Assembly: GCA_963691705.1 (NCBI GenBank)
Contig: OY829542.1
Span: 60,908,427 to 60,972,426, forward strand
Length of the DNA: 64,000 nucleotides
Direction: 5' to 3'
Origin: Viola odorata
Lineage: Eukaryota; Streptophyta; Magnoliopsida; Malpighiales; Violaceae
The notes under the pieces were generated by a model. The model saw only the letters and a program-made list of their open reading frames with translations. It did no database searches and had not been told where the DNA came from. Positions 13,623 to 26,290 of this stretch are shown in pieces. Both the position numbers and the translations under genes were made by a program. Every line of letters begins with the position of its first letter. Within the stretch, counting starts at the first letter, position 1.

Positions 13623-16600
13623 TCAGTCTTCTGTTTCTGACTCGAGAACTGGGAGAATGCTCAAGGCTGATGAACCAAGGTGCATGCCACGAACTATGCC
13701 GCCATAGACAACCTTGATCCTATAGCAAAGGAGTAAGATGGAATCCCACAAAGCTGTTCTTCCCTGAAACAAGGAACAACAGAACTCCTTAGTCCTTACT
13801 TCAATCAGCAAAGCAAGAATCATGGTCATTGTCTACAGACTACTAAGACGTACATAAAGCATATGCTCAGACTCAATTAGGCATAAATCATATCAAGATA
13901 CATTTCCACTAATATTTACAGTTGACTGATAGAAAAGCAACCGCTATCCACGCCCAATCTCCCTATTTAACTACCCAAATTCATTTATACTATTTATGAA
14001 GATTCACGGCCCCATCAATAATATAGACAAACAAATACATACATATCATCATGAATTGATTCAATTTGAATTCTCTTATTGTAGTGGATTGGTTAAACAT
14101 TTTATTTTATCTCATTTTTATACACCAGTCTTGCCATCCATAATCCGAACATTGACTGACTCTCTAATTTACTAACCTGAAGAGAGTACTGAAGCTTCTT
14201 GTCCCAGTACAAGGCAAATATTGGAGGAGTCTGCTTTCCAACAACAAGTATGGAAGCCCCTGCGTGGACAGTGGAAGGAACGCCAGCTATGACTGAAATG
14301 TACTTCTCAGGGAATCTCTCATTAGGAGGCAAAACCCCCAAGAATAAGGGATTCTTGCTAGACTGAGCCCCCACGTAAGATGTAGGATCCACATGAAGCA
14401 TCCACTTTGGGTGCTCAAGGAAAGCACAAAATAGATACAGGAGCAGATGTGAATCGGTCGGAAGCTCAAGAGTCCACTTATTGTTCTTTTTGTCATAAAC
14501 CTGCCCATTTCCTACATACTCATAATTCTTCACGCAAGTTCCTTCTGCAAGCTCTGTTAAAATCATATGTGAAGAAAGCCTGAGTATCACTTCGCAAACT
14601 AAATTGTTACCTATTTACGACCATAGAGGAGATGGGGACTAGGTTATAAGCATAAATCGGAAATTTAAGATTTGAACTTTTCAAGTACCTCGGATCCTCT
14701 GCACTGTATAATCTTCCAGCACATTGCTATGTGGTAACAAACCTTTGGCCCACTCTCCTTTCATCAATGCTTGAAGCCTCTGATGTTCCGTGATAGCATC
14801 CGCGCACTCTTGCATGACAGGAATCATAGGATTCTGCTGTACTGATTGATGGATATTGGCCCGAGGCATATTAGCTGTATAAGAAAAGATAAAAATCCTA
14901 AAAACAATACCACATAAAAGTTGGAACAAAAATCATAGATAAAAAACAAGAAACAATTAGCAGCTCACGAGTAGAAGCATCAAGAGCCTGCACAAGACTA
15001 GCACGTAATTGATTGAGAAGTCCATGTTCATTGAGGGTGAATGCTGGCTGCCATTCAGTCCTATCAACTACAGAAAGCGTTGATGGATTTCCACAGCTTG
15101 GAGAATCACTACCTATTTGACTAACTGTGATCGACACACCGAGTTTTGCAGCTGTTTGCATTACCTATAAACATGCCAAGAACATTTAATAACATCTCAT
15201 GGCAGAATAAATTGACAACAATAATTAGGTTTCAACTTCAGCATATTTTTGGGATTTCCAACATGAGAGAGAGAACTAATATCTAGAATACACAATTTTC
15301 CTTCGCTTTTCAAAATATAACTAAATGAAAAACTACATCCTTTGAAATACAAATTACAAGTCACTGAACGAAGTTTAAGCATTATAAATGGCTAAATTTA
15401 AGTTATGCAAATTAGGAGCAATTCAACTTTTTAAAGGAGCATAATAATGAATAATCATATAATGAACATACAGTTCGTAATAAAAATGAAATTTATGTAT
15501 ACATAGGGGAATAACTACTGGAGAATGATTTTCAATATTGACATTGCGGAGCTAATAATCTAGGACAGCAAAGACAAGTACTTTTCCCATTATTTCATAT
15601 ATTTAAAAAAAACTTATTACAGAGAAGAACAGGATGAATAACGCATCCTCCAGGAGGGAAAATACGCTGAAAACAAGATGCTAGGGTAACTAAAATCCTT
15701 TCACATTAGGCTAAAAGCTGGTGAGGAATTACCATGAAGTGTCCAGACAATCCTACCCCACTACATTAACTGACTCAACATACAAAATCCTTCAAGATTC
15801 TCAAAATTTTCAGCATTTAAACAATCCAAACAACAGCAAACACTAAGCATCTCCACAAGATAATTGCAACCTTCCCTCCTCTAGATAAAAAAGACAAAAG
15901 GTCCTCCAGCATACTTGGATCACACATCATTTGCAACAAACATGGTTACTTGGAGCACACATTATTTGCAACAAACACAACCTATAACCCCGTGCACATC
16001 ACCAGCCAAGCCACCACATACTTGGATCACACATCACCAGCCAAGCCACCACATACTTGGATCACACATCATTTGCAACAAACATGGTTACTTGGAGCAC
16101 ACATTATTTGCAACAAACACAACCTATAACCCCGTGCACATCACCAGCCAAGCCACCAAACACAGGAATATAACTTTTAGTCTAACTACTGTACAAAGCA
16201 TGCCACAAACTTTGGTAACAGAAGAAATTCGCTAAACATAATGTTCACACCAATGACAATAAATTTTAACTGAATCATAAAGTCGTTTGTCTTCTCTAAC
16301 ATTCAGTATTAGAAACAAAAGATAGAAGTAAAGATATGACCATAAACCTGAACATGGCTGGTTTCAATCTTGTTCAGCAAGGGATTAAGAAGAATTGATG
16401 AAAACCATTGCCTGAGGTGGTCACGCCACTGCTCAATTTGAGGATAGACCCCCAAATTCTTGAATGCTTCAATAGACTCTTCCACGGACATTGTTGAAGG
16501 AAACTCACCTTCTCCTTTCTTAGGGGGGGTGGTAAATTTTTGAGAACCAGGAGACATCCTAACAGGCCTCAAGGGTGTGTTTCTTGTAGTTCCAGAAGTA

Positions 16601-18450
16601 TTAGCAGGACTTGTAACCGTATTAGGACTTGCCATGCCTAGACCTCTAATGCTGGGAGGTGGAGTTGCATGCTTACCGGAAGATTCAATTATTTTCTCGT
16701 CTACTTCAGCCAAGAACTGTTCAAGTTGTTCTTCTGTTCTTATCTCTTTACTAGAGAAAGCTCGTGTACCAGACCAAGGAGTTGAGACTGATGAATCCAT
16801 CCCTGGTGATGTTTGAGTAAATGGTAAAGGTGAACTACTCCCAGGGACAAGATATAGTGAGGTTGGAGAGCTCTGTGATTTGGATGGGGTGCTAAAAGAA
16901 CTCATCTTACTAGCACTGCCAACACTTGATTTATCAGACCCCACTCGAGACTTGGGATTGGAGCTGGTAATTGGCTGATGAATTGGAACAAGGACATCAG
17001 GAGCACAAGGCGAGGGTTTGGACTTGGGAGGTTTCTTTGAAGATTCGGACATAACCGATTTAACATTTGGCTTTATCCCCATAAGCCCTAGTTGGCGGGA
17101 TGATAGAGATAATTGACCGTTGGCTTCTTCAGAAGAAGATATTATTGGTCCACCTGTACTGTTTATTGCTCTACGCGTAGAGAAAACTCTCAGGAGCGCA
17201 AATACAGATCCAATAAAAACGATACCCACCACAATCTGTATTGCCTTTGCAAATGCATCTAGCACATAATGATGAAATTAATTTTAATACAGTAACATTT
17301 ATTCAAGAAGTTAATTCCAAAAGTTAAATGATGTCCCAACAAACAGGGAAACTTACATGCTGCTCCTTTTGGTACAAGTTTGAATCTCATTGTTTCCATC
17401 AACCCGTTCTCCCTTTATCATTTTAAAGCAAATGATAGTGTTAGCTACACGAGATTCTAATTAAGCAAACCTTGCCATGGGGCAAAAACATAGTTTGAGA
17501 ATTATTCAATGAATTCAAAATTATGCAAAGCAAGATATAGTTAATAATAGTATCTTTATTATCTTATTGGAATTTGGGAAGCAGATATAGAGTTGAAATT
17601 GATGGTTGAGATCTCAAAGCTTTTGTGATTTCACTAAATATTTGGCAAGCTAAAACTTCAGAATTTGATTAACAGAGTGAGCCTTCCTTTCCACTAGGAC
17701 CCAGCAGACTCGATAATTCTCATACACTTTTCCCCTTTATGTTTTTTACTACAGTTGCCCTAGATGGTTGATGTTCAAGAAAGTGAAAAACAGGTATCTT
17801 AGAATAAGATTACTACATCATCACATAAGAAATACAAATATCGTATATATACACTGGCCAATTCCGGTAATGAAGAGACAGAAAAGCAGGGAGAGAACAT
17901 GACCATGCAAAATGATTTCTTCACTGGGTTTCTTAAAATCAACAGAACCCGGTAGTAAACATTAAAAGAAGCAGAAAATCTTAGCAACTCCAGAAACTAA
18001 AAACCACACTAAATATTAGTGAAGAGTAGCAGGTTGAATCAAGTTTCAACTTGGGAAACAAAAATAGCTCATGGCAACTACACTACTACACACCCAAACA
18101 TGACGCTGGGAAAAACCCCGCCATTGAAAGCACACAAAAAAAAACACACAGACACTACACTCTTAAAATCTAGCCACATCTCTTATAAGAAAAATGGAAT
18201 AAACATTTAAAAATACGAGAATGAAGGACGCGAGTGGAGCAGAACATTTTTGTTCGCAATACCTGGATAATATGCAGAGAAGAGCGAAGGCGGAGGCAGA
18301 GGATAGGGAGAAGAGGAGGAGGAACGTAGCTTTGGAGGGTTGGAGACTGTTGGCGGTTAGGGCGGCGGATAAGGTTGGGTTTTGGTACACTGCGAACATA
18401 CAGGGTTTGTTGAGCGGCGGCGACGCCTTGGATCGTCCTCCGCCGTTCAT
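13623..18450 (-). CDS. TMEM209-family nuclear-envelope-type membrane protein
   Basis: Seven exons join in frame for 684 residues: 18263-18450, 17357-17412, 16348-17258, 14969-15164, 14689-14874, 14177-14553 and 13623-13763 (stop). The start ATG at 18450 opens MNGGGRSKASPP. The frame is open further upstream but has no ATG there. Residues about 42-62 and 82-105 are hydrophobic and probably form two membrane segments. A long Ser/Pro-rich, likely disordered stretch follows, then the conserved C-terminal region (AYWDKKLQYSLQ-like segment; last exon GRTALWDSILLLCYRIK). Plant members are often labelled 'cytochrome b561, N-terminal', a domain name rather than a function. Human TMEM209 is a nuclear-envelope protein that binds a nucleoporin. 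The role in plants is unknown to me. Family membership is confident. Confidence 0.9.
15909..16159. repeat. Intronic tandem repeat in the TMEM209 gene
   Basis: Inside intron 3 a segment of about 105 bp occurs twice almost perfectly (about 15909-16011 and 16050-16157). Both copies contain CATACTTGGATCACACATC, TTGCAACAAACATGG and CACATCACCAGCCAAGCCAC. A shortened third copy (about 16017-16049) sits between them. High identity suggests recent expansion. Confidence 0.85.
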
Positions 18451-19788
18451 GGTGTCAAAAGAAAATAAGAATGAGGGTTGTGATTCCTGAGAAAGGATGC
18501 TAGCAACCTTTGCCTCGTATGGAGAGGGAAGGAAGAGGAGAAGAGCTTTCAAAGTTTAAACTTGGGATCTGTTTACCACCCTCCAACTTTCAATCAAACT
18601 CAAATAGCCCACTGAACTAAAAATATGCATCAAAGACACCCTAGACTAAAATGATTCCTCAAAACGATCCTTTTGTTACAATTTTGCCCCTAAAATTAAT
18701 TAAATTATTCACTTCAGTCATTATAATTTTAAAACTTAAAAACCTATCCTATATTTTTCAAAAAATTAACTTTTTAACAGTTAAAAATAAAATAAAAAAT
18801 TACAAAAATAATAAATAAATATGTAACAAATATAGCATAATCTACATTACTAAAAAAATTGAATAAACTGATTGTTAGTGTGAGTATTGTTTCTGAGTTC
18901 TGATCATTTACCATTAGCATTGATGGTTATGGGCAAAATAACTAAAGAGGGAAAAAAATAAAAAGGAAACTTCAATTCCATTTTGCAGGTTTTCATATTT
19001 TCTTCATAACATGTTTTAGGTCCGAAGTCATTCGATACCGTTTTAGATAATTTTAACATTTTTTGATTCAGTTATCATGTTAATTTTTCCATTAAATTTC
19101 ATAAAAATCATATTAAAATATTTTTTTAACTTTAATTATTATTATTATGTTGCTTAAGATAACTAGGGAGAGGGTGAGAAATACTTTATTTTTTCTCTAC
19201 TTTATTTTTTTCATTTTTAGATGGAGAAAACTAATAGTTAAAATTTGAAAAAAATATATACAAGTTTAAATTTGTAAAACTTAAAATATAATTAAAAAAT
19301 CCAATAGGAAAATTAATTTAAGATTTATGTGTGCCCTTTTTAGCTTACAAGTGGTGGATCGTCCTCTTTAGGTCTTTAATATTTTTGAGTTTTTTCTTCA
19401 TACTTTTCATAAATTTTAATACATCTATATTTTTTTATACCTCAACTATATTTATTTGTATGGCCTAAAATAACATTCAAATTTTTTTACAATAATTTAG
19501 GAAATTTTTGACTAACATTAAATTCTAGGGATCAAAATGAAAGATTTGGTAAAGTTTTGGGGAAATTTATAATCATTATTTTGTCAAAATTAACGGTATT
19601 AGTCAACCTTTTTTTTCCTTTAAGAATATGAGAATTATTTAATTTTAATTTTTAAATTTATTTTGTAGTTATATACTAATAATTTTAAAATGGAGATGGT
19701 GATTATATTTGAAATAAAATAGCTTTAAATTTTTAATATATAAATTTATGATGCATATCGATAATTTGAAATTAAAAAAAAATACATA
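18451..19788. other. 5' flank of the TMEM209 gene, then AT-rich spacer
   Basis: The first 110 bp is the probable 5' leader of the minus-strand gene (purine-rich on the plus strand). The rest is AT-rich with no coding region, RNA gene or mobile-element end that I can recognise. Confidence 0.5.
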
Positions 19789-20890
19789 GTTAACATATTC
19801 ATTGTATTTATTTGAAGTTTGCTAACCCACATAAATCTTATTAAATCAAAGAACTGAATATGAAACCAAAAAGAAGACCTGATTGAACTAAGCTGATTCC
19901 TATGAACATTATTAAATTAAAAAAAGTGAATTATAAAGTAAAAAAAGAGATTTAATTGGAATATTTATTGCACTTTTTTAAATTTGCCGACCTGCATAAA
20001 CCTCATTAAATAAAATATATTAATTAGAAGACAAAAAGAAAAAAATTGGTTGAAATTGGTTGAGCCGTATAAATCTTATTAAATTAAAATGTGAATAAGA
20101 AAAAAAAAGACCTTGTTAGGATTTATGATGTCTTTATTAGAAATTGGTTGGACGCATAACCCTTATTGAATAAAACATTAAATTAGAAGCACTTGTTGGA
20201 CATTTTGAAATTTTAAACTCTTTTTGGTATTTAAGGAATTTTCCATCATAATTTTGAAGAAGCTAAAATGAGAAAACATTGGTTAACATATTCTTTCCAT
20301 TTATTTGATGTTTGCTAACCCGTATAAATCTTATTAAATAAAATAATTGAATGAAAAGACTAAAAAATACTCCCTCCGTCCCATATTAATTGTCATTTGT
20401 CACTATTCCGACCGCCTTGTAAAACGGCCGGAATAGTAACTATATGATCTCGAAAAAGTCCAAATTCTTTTTACAATGTATATTAATCCTTTATGTACGT
20501 TGAAAAAAAATCTCGGAATTTTTCGAAATCATATAGTTACTATTCCGGTCGCCTTGAAATGCGTGCTGAAATAGTAAAATGACAGCTATTTGAGTCCGGA
20601 GGGAGTAAGACCTAATTGAAGTACATTGACCCGTATAAACCCATTTTATAAAATATCTTAATTAGAAGGCGAAGAGAACAGACCTAGTTGAAATTAGTTG
20701 ACTCGCGTTAATCTTATTAAATAAAAAAAGTAAATAAAAAACCAAAAAGAAAGACTCGTTAATATTTTATTGCCTTTATTAAAAATTGATTGAACCACAC
20801 AACTCATATTAAATAAAAAACCCGAATTAGAAGCATTTCTGAAATTGTTTTGAGATTTTAAACTCTTTTGTTATTTAAAAAAAGAATTAT
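19789..20890. repeat. Degenerate tandem array and its duplication
   Basis: Copy 1 begins at 19789 and copy 2 at 20282, both with GTTAACATATTC, a T-rich phrase, then TTTGCTAACCC. Inside each is a shorter repeated phrase of roughly CGTATAAATCTTATTAAATAAAA plus an A-rich tail, many times diverged. Both copies end with AATTAGAAGCA-type sequence followed by TTTTAAACTCTTTT. Copy 2 is interrupted by a Stowaway MITE (20368-20607), so the MITE arrived after the duplication or in one copy only. Noncoding. Confidence 0.7.
20368..20607. mobile_element. Stowaway-type MITE (Tc1/mariner)
   Basis: A 240-bp element, counting both flanking TA dinucleotides. The terminal inverted repeats are CTCCCTCCGTCCCATAT and the complement of ATTTGAGTCCGGAGGGAG. 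Internal blocks are also inverted (ACTATTCCGACCGCC against GGTCGCCTTG; CATATAGTTACTATTCC on both sides). TA duplication and these ends are diagnostic of Stowaway elements, which are moved by Tc1/mariner transposases in trans. No coding capacity. Confidence 0.93.
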
Positions 20891-21515
20891 AATTGTTTTC
20901 TTTTCATATTTTTAAATGTTTTTTTATTATTTTTTTGGTTTTTTTTCAGTATTTAAAATTGGAATGTTTGTACTTTGTACAGTTCTATAAATATAAAAGA
21001 AATTCAGTATTTCTTCGGAATGTTTTTTTAATTTATTTCTACGAAAAAAATAAATTATGATTTTGGTTTTTTTTAATTATGAAATTATTTGTTAGAATTT
21101 CTGGTTTTTTTAATTAATTTCTTATTTTCTGAATTTTGTATTTTTTAGAGCGCAAAGTAAAAAATAAAAAGTTCATTGCATTTTATTTAGTAAATATTAA
21201 ATAATCACGAAGGGAGGAACTATTTTATCGCAAAGACATTCACAAAATGACATAACATATGCCACATTGATAAATATGATGCTACATGGGCACCTGCCCA
21301 CATATGAGAGGCTAGAGAATAACATATTCGGTGGTGTATATCTAGAATCGGGAGAGAAAAGTAGGGTGGCAAAATTGTTAAAAAATATTTTGCCTTCAAA
21401 TTAACTATGAAGATTGTTTCTCTTACAACAACACAATTTATGAAATGTCTTTCATTGCACATCATCCTGAAGAGAGATGAAAAAAGTGGTGGCGCAAAAA
21501 CCCTGCCACTCTGAG
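20891..21515. other. AT-rich spacer
   Basis: Long T- and A-runs, no gene, no recognisable element. The open frame around 21220-21465 on the minus strand has no coding character that I can recognise. Confidence 0.45.
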
Positions 21516-23346
21516 GTCCCTACTCTTATTATTTTAGTGAATCCCTAACGTTCATTTTTATTCGATATGTTCCCACACGTTAGTCGCTCGGAGTCCCTCA
21601 TTCGATATCGGTGCCAAATATCAATTATTTTAATATTAAAACTGAAAAAGTGGTATGAACGCGAGACATAATGTGTCAAACATTATTAACTTTTACTCCT
21701 AATTAATTTAACTAAAGAAATTAAAAATTAAAAACTTATCTAAAATTATAAATGCGGGACCCACAAAAACACTTACAAACCCTAAACCTCAATCTCCTTC
21801 CCCTTAAAATTTGATTAATTTTAGTTTGTATGAAACTTTTGGTTTGTTAAGGGAATGAATTCATGATTTTGTTTGTTAATGGCAACATTTTTTAAAAGTG
21901 TGTTGTTCTAATGACTATTTTTCTGCTCTTATTCTTCTTGCATGTGGCTCAGCAAACAATTGGAATGTATTCTAAATTCTTATGTCTGACGTTTGTTATG
22001 AGCAAAACCTGATAGATAGAATTAAAGCTAATGAACCCATAGCTCAACTTGAAACTAATAAGGTAAATATTATAAGGAGTAATGTGCAAAAAGTGCACTT
22101 CTGAAGGGTTATTGCTGTAACTAAGTGGAATAAAATGTTCGTAATTTTTTGTTTACCACCAAATATCAATTTATGTGACTAGTCCTGAAGCACATTATTC
22201 AAAAGGTACCATTGTGTTCTATAAAACTACTAAAACATTTGGGAGTCAAAGTCTGTAACATTTTATCGCTCCCGTGTTTCTAACATAACCCTTTCCTTCT
22301 GTATTTAATTCCTAATAGTTTGTGACCAGTGGAACCAGCTGACAGAATTGCTGTTATTTCCAAATCAGGTGAGTGTAGAAAAGGAAGTTCCTAAGAAAGA
22401 AGCTGCCGCCTTAAGAAGAAGGAGATTGAGGTTTAGGGTACTCAGTTACATCAATAACAACAATTCTAGCACCTGGTTCTACTGTATCGCCTTCCTTGGC
22501 CACAAACTATTAGGAATTAAATACAAAAGGAAAGGGTTACGCTAGAAACATAGAATCGATAGAAAGTTACAGACTTGGACTCCCAAATGTTTTAAAAGTT
22601 TTATAGAACACAATGGTACCTTTTGAATAATACCCGCTTCAGGACTAGCCACATCAATTGATACCGGATGGTAAACAAAAAATTACGATCATTTTTATTC
22701 CACTTAATTACATTAATAACCGTTCGGAAGTGCACTTTTTGCACACTACTCTTTGTATACCTTATCAATTTCAATTTGAGCAATGGGTTCATCAACTTGA
22801 ACTCTATCACCAGGTTCTGCTCATAACAAACATCAAACGACATTCCAATTGTTTGTTGAGCCACATGCAAGAACAGAATAAGAGCAGAAAAATAGTCACT
22901 AGAACAACATATTTTTCAAAAATGTTGACATTAACAAACAAAATCATGAATTCATCCCCTTAACAAACGAAAAGTTTGATGCAATAAGTTTCATACAAAC
23001 TAAAATTAATCAAATTTTAAGGGGAAGAAAATGAAGAAGACGAAGGACACTGAGGTTTAGGGTTTGTAAGTGTTTTGTGAGTCCCGCATTTATAATTTAA
23101 AAATTTTAAATCAAATTTTATTTTTAATTTCTTTAGTTAAATTAATTAGGAGAAAAAAAGGAGTAAAAGTTAATAATGTCCGACTGAGACAGTAGGTCCC
23201 GCGTTCAGACCACTTTTTCTACTTTAATATTAAAATAATTAAAAATAATGGACGTTTGGCATCGTTATCGAAGGAGCGACTAATGTGTTTGAGAGCGTAT
23301 CGAATAAAAACGGACTCACTAAAATGAAAATAATAAGGGTAGGGAC
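21516..23346. mobile_element. Inverted-repeat gene-capture element E (Pack-MULE-like)
   Basis: About 1.83 kb with two arms of about 830 bp in inverted orientation and a loop of about 150 bp. The ends start GTCCCTAC on the left and finish GTAGGGAC on the right. The arms match over blocks such as AGTCGCTC, TTAACTTTTACTCCT, CTAAAATTAATCAAATTTTA, GTGCAAAAAGTGCACTTC, and TTTGGGAGTC with moderate divergence. Inside are pieces of a host gene, the E2 subunit of 2-oxoglutarate dehydrogenase, including what looks like an exon end followed by intron sequence, so capture was from genomic DNA. Long inverted ends with captured host exons are typical of Pack-MULEs. I could not find a clean 9-bp target duplication, so the superfamily is inferred. 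Confidence 0.75.
22332..22818. pseudogene. Captured fragments of dihydrolipoyl succinyltransferase (OGDH E2)
   Basis: Three pieces of the lipoyl region of mitochondrial 2-oxoglutarate dehydrogenase E2. Minus strand 22761-22818 reads EPGDRVQVDEPIAQIEIDK, followed by a GT that could be the original donor. Minus strand about 22443-22507 reads VAKEGDTVEPGARIVVI. Plus strand 22332-22369 reads EPADRIAVISKSG and continues into a Lys/Glu/Pro-rich stretch (VEKEVPKKEAAA) like the linker after the lipoyl domain. The lipoyl lysine normally lies in the DK(V/A) turn; here DK ends a piece. The mirror copy of the first piece in the left arm (near 22010-22060) is damaged. No full protein can be made from this arrangement. 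Confidence 0.8.
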
Positions 23347-23364
23347 TACGCACCCCAAAAACCC

Positions 23365-26281
23365 CTAGTAGGGCATAACGAGAATCCTAGCCCCACCAGC
23401 AACTATTATGCCAAGAGATGCAATAACCTTTACAGCTGAACTGAATCAACCGAAAATCCTTAATTAGTCTGCAAAGCAAGCACCCATTAGCATGAAAACA
23501 AGAATCTGAAGAGTAAAAAGATACAATAATACTAGCTTCCCTTCTTACGAAGCAAAACAAGACCGAGTGGTGCTTATTGGAAAAGCAGAAACTCAACTGA
23601 AATCAACCGAAAGCTTAGAATTACAGTATAAATGGCTAGGATAAATTAGGGAAAGAAAATTGTTTACCAAACCACAACAGGCTGCTTCCAATGCTTCTCC
23701 ATTCCTTTAATATGCCCCTTTCCTACGACAGCAACAACACAACTATGTTTGCTAGCAACTGTTAGTAATGCGGATGCCATGAATCTGCAAATAAGACAAA
23801 GTTGACGAAACTTGTTCCGTGAAAAATGCGCACACTCAAGAATGATCATACAGAAGTTTAAAATTAGGTCCCAAAAACAATAATGTCAGCTTGTCACAGT
23901 CTGTCTACAGATAGATGTAAAATGACTTTGCATCATAGGCATGTCTTCACAAGGGACTTATTGAGCAAAAACAACCATCACATCAAATAGTTGAATCCTG
24001 CTCAGACATCACTTCTACTAAGTCATTCTCAATCAAGTTTCCACAGTGTTCAGTAAGGACTGCGGGAAGTATGCCTAAAAATATTCCCTTCTGCCTATGC
24101 TTCTCACATGTTGGAAAAAGGAAAAGCAAAGGAGGCAGAAACAATGGAAATAAAAGCAACAACATAAACTCATGTTTTGACAACCAAGTACAACACCAAA
24201 TTAGTGACATAAGGAGATGTGAAGGTACTAACCGATCACGTTCATGTACAAGGGTTTCCATGAGAGTGGGAAACTCGGTCTCCATGTCAACATCATTCAT
24301 TTCCTTAGTCTGAAAAGCAGCAAAAACAAATTACCATCAATTGAATTAAGCAAGATTGTGTGAAGTTTTCCCTTTTTAAAGTCCCACACTAGAATTTAAA
24401 TGGTAAGCAAGCAAATATAAATAGAAATTGTTAGGGAAAAGCAACTTGAAGCAGGCTTGCCATTGTATCAGGGTGTGGTAAAAAGGAATAGGAATACCTT
24501 AAAAAGTAAATAGTATAGGAATTTAGCCTTCTGCAAAAGTGACATTTTTGCCCATGTCCTTTGCCATGTAATCTGTTCAAGTCAAAACCCACATATTCAG
24601 AGTAGTGAATAATACATTACTAATCTAGAGCCTACACACGCAAGCGCTTGCTCATGCAGTGCAAAAAAGGAGCTTTTGGAGTGCTAAAGTGGTAAATTTT
24701 AACAATCATAAACATTCAACTTTAAACATATGAATCAAAGCAGAACTCCTTTGATACATTCAATCACCATATCCACAAAGCCCCAAATCCGATTCCAAAA
24801 GTAATAGCTTAGAGGAGCTCAAAGCATTTAAAAGAACTAAACCATTACACGGATAAACTAGTTAGAAACCATTTAGTATCAAGAGAGATCTGATAGAACT
24901 ACACGTAACAAGAGCTCGCACCACTCACTTTCTCTAATATGGAAAGACTACAGCCAAGAAATGAGAGCATTCTGCTGAGACTGTAGAAACACCAAACACT
25001 CACTTATCATGCCAAGAATTCCGTCAGTTGGAGCACCAAAAATAAGAAGGAAAATACAGCATCATAGGTTATCGAATACATGAAAGGAAAACAAAACAAA
25101 ACAAAATAGTATTGTTCCTAACCAGAAACCAACAATAATGGGATGGGATTACCTGTATATCCCGATCACCAAATATCACCTTTGCACTGCATTTTCTTGC
25201 TTCTTCAAATCCCAAAAGAAACTCAGAACCAAGGCTCGCCTGATGCCTGCAAGCAGCCTAAAAGAATCAAATTACTGACATTCCAGTTTTACATAAAAAG
25301 AGACAAATTGATGAATTCATATATCAATGCACCTGCCTTAGGAAGACACCAGCTGAATGCCATGCCCAACAAATTCTCTTTTCCCTGCATATCTGTGATG
25401 TCCCTCACTGTTGGTACCTTCGAAATGACCAACAAACAGGGAAAGCTCACGACCAACACAGTATAGAACTTGATAAGATGAAACACAAAAGTAATTCTGT
25501 CAAACCTTTGAATTCTGCTTAGTAAGAATTGCCACACGACTGGAGCAGAGTTCCAAAAATACAACCTATAAAAGAAATAAAAAGTAAAAAAGTAAGGAAA
25601 ACAACAAAATAAAAAATACTAATGGCAATACCCTTTAGGGAAAGAAACTATAGTCACTAATTTCAGCACCTGTGGTTTCAAGAAACGGATTGCTGTCTCA
25701 ACAGCTCCACATGATTTCTGCACCATCACACGTACATTCTCATGTAACCAAAAAAAATCAATCCGTTAATGAACTAAAAAAGAACAGATGAGGACCATTC
25801 ACCTACGACAGGTGATTTACGCCAACTATGTATACGTCGCAGGAACCCCCTTCAGCACTTGACTCACACGTGAGATACCTTAGGCTTCTAGAAAGTTCCT
25901 CGAGGATCTCTTCCTTTCTTTCCTCCTCTGATTGGACTGAAACGCCATGGTCGTCGCTCAGCATACCAGCAACGCTGACATCGACAATGATACCATCTCT
26001 CAAAGCGTCGGTGGTAGGGATGGAATTAGGGTTAGAGTCGTCACTGTGGGTGGCAGAGGAGGTAATTTGGAGAGTTCCGAGGGTAAGGATGAAATGCGGC
26101 GAGAACAAGAAAGAAAGGCTGGGGAGCGACGGAGATGGGGTTCGGCAATGGTGGCGGTGAAGAAGTGAGGGCGCGGCGAGTAGAGTGGGGCAAGGAGGCG
26201 AGTGGATTGCTGCTGCTTACACATAAGCAACCCCAAAATGGTTTTGCCGCTTGCAACACATTTTCTTGTAGAGCACAGCAT
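23365..26281 (-). CDS. TraB-domain protein gene, probably damaged
   Basis: TraB/PrgY-like family; plant members sit on organelle membranes, exact activity unknown. Exon blocks: exon 1 ending near 25803, then 25670-25717, 25506-25565, 25337-25417, about 25144-25257, 24498-24572, 24233-24309, 23668-23784 and 23365-23440. Conserved blocks: DVYIVG, FLELCSSRVAILT, FGDRDIQITWQRTW, FPTLMETLVHERDRFM, VVAVVGKGHIKGMEKHW, and a hydrophobic tail (VIASLGIIVAGG). Oddities: the exon 1 frame has no ATG before an internal Met. A targeting-like N-terminus (ATG at 26281) sits in another frame. An in-frame TAG at 25803-25805 ends exon 1. One junction only works with a GC donor (25336-25335). The C-terminus is atypical and lies next to a mobile element. 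It may be a pseudogene or use unusual splicing. Family identity is firm; function of this copy is doubtful. Confidence 0.72.
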
Positions 26282-26290
26282 GAAATGAAA

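Noticed and set aside
16577..16816. Plus-strand open frame of 79 codons
   Set aside because: It is antisense to the Ser/Pro-rich exon 3 of the TMEM209 gene and is open only because of that composition.
18263..18552. Extended N-terminus for the TMEM209 protein from position 18552
   Set aside because: The extension begins at TTG, not ATG; the ATG at 18450 gives the N-terminus expected of the family.
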